5,234 nt of DNA from assembly GCA_030670715.1 (NCBI GenBank), contig DAOVBC010000197.1:1-5234 (forward strand), written 5' to 3'. A program made the position numbers and the translations under genes. The stretch comes from Deltaproteobacteria bacterium. GTDB taxonomy: Bacteria; Desulfobacterota; Desulfobacteria; Desulfobacterales; SG8-13. The notes under the pieces are model-generated. The model saw nothing but the letters and a program-made list of their open reading frames with translations, was not told the DNA's origin and ran no database searches. Below are positions 5,149 to 5,234 of the stretch, piece by piece. Numbering within the stretch: the stretch's first letter is position 1; every line of letters begins with the position of its first letter.

Positions 5149-5234
5149 AGCTAGGTGACGGCACAAAGGTCGGCGGGCTTTTATTTGAATGCGATAGCGG
5201 TGCCAAAAACCCCAAACCGCTCATAATGGCCAGT
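5121..5234 (+). pseudogene. Probable continuation of the 4864 gene in the -1 frame (frameshifted, runs off right edge)
   Basis: This frame opens after a TGA at 5118-5120 and has no stop to the end of the window (38 codons). From 5139 it reads FRLKLGDGTKVGGLLFECDS, then GAKNPKPLIMAS, which looks like genuine protein: a DG turn, a hydrophobic strand LLFE, a proline-bearing loop and another hydrophobic strand. It has no start codon or Shine-Dalgarno of its own at its left end. Joining it to the upstream frame needs one extra base near 5134-5145. Lengthening the TTT run (5138-5140) by one T would give YPGRLFRLKLGDG without a break. The strand-loop-strand 'GLLFE...PKPLIMAS' recalls the first core strands of alpha/beta hydrolases, but that is a weak guess. 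A true mutation and a one-base sequencing or assembly error are both possible. Confidence 0.5.

Noticed and set aside
5130..5150. Programmed -1 ribosomal frameshift in the 4864 gene
   Set aside because: No X-XXY-YYZ slippery heptamer or clear downstream stem is visible near the frame change. A simple one-base indel explains it better.

Overview
The window looks like chromosomal DNA of a Gram-negative bacterium. It has moderate GC coding regions, AT-rich gaps, an outer-membrane beta-barrel precursor with a Sec signal peptide, and five gene starts that encode lipoprotein-type signal peptides. The style (rows of small envelope lipoproteins, LssY_C lipoproteins, C-rich/G-rich intergenic hairpins) would fit a Desulfobacterota or other deltaproteobacterial genome. 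That placement is an impression from composition and families, not a proof. No rRNA, tRNA, CRISPR array or complete insertion sequence is visible.

Layout. Positions 1-575 (minus) hold the N-terminal 191 codons of a predicted outer-membrane beta-barrel protein that runs off the left edge. Positions 576-995 are a gene-poor gap with a candidate minus-strand promoter for that gene and a perfect 9-bp hairpin. From 4683 down to 996 lies a probable four-gene minus-strand operon, read in the order: LssY_C lipoprotein copy 1 (3430-4683), LssY_C lipoprotein copy 2 (2094-3368), small lipoprotein copy 1 (1497-1967), small lipoprotein copy 2 (996-1457). Each pair is a tandem duplication, giving an A1-A2-B1-B2 arrangement. 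A good sigma70-like promoter lies upstream at 4760-4788. Divergently, from 4864 on the plus strand, a further short exported or lipoprotein-like frame ends at 5148. The next frame (5121-5234) continues as convincing protein, so this gene appears to be broken by a one-base frameshift and also leaves the window at the right edge.

How the genes may work together. All the gene products are predicted to be exported, and the four operon proteins should be lipid-anchored, probably facing the periplasm. The two LssY_C proteins share an N-terminal beta-rich region of about 200 residues, a vicinal Cys-Cys pair and the LssY_C domain. The promoter-proximal copy has lost several polar residues (His, His, Asp, His) that the second copy keeps. 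This suggests one conserved copy and one degenerate partner, perhaps a heteromeric envelope complex with the small beta-sandwich-like lipoproteins. The function of LssY_C is not established, so the role of the operon stays open.
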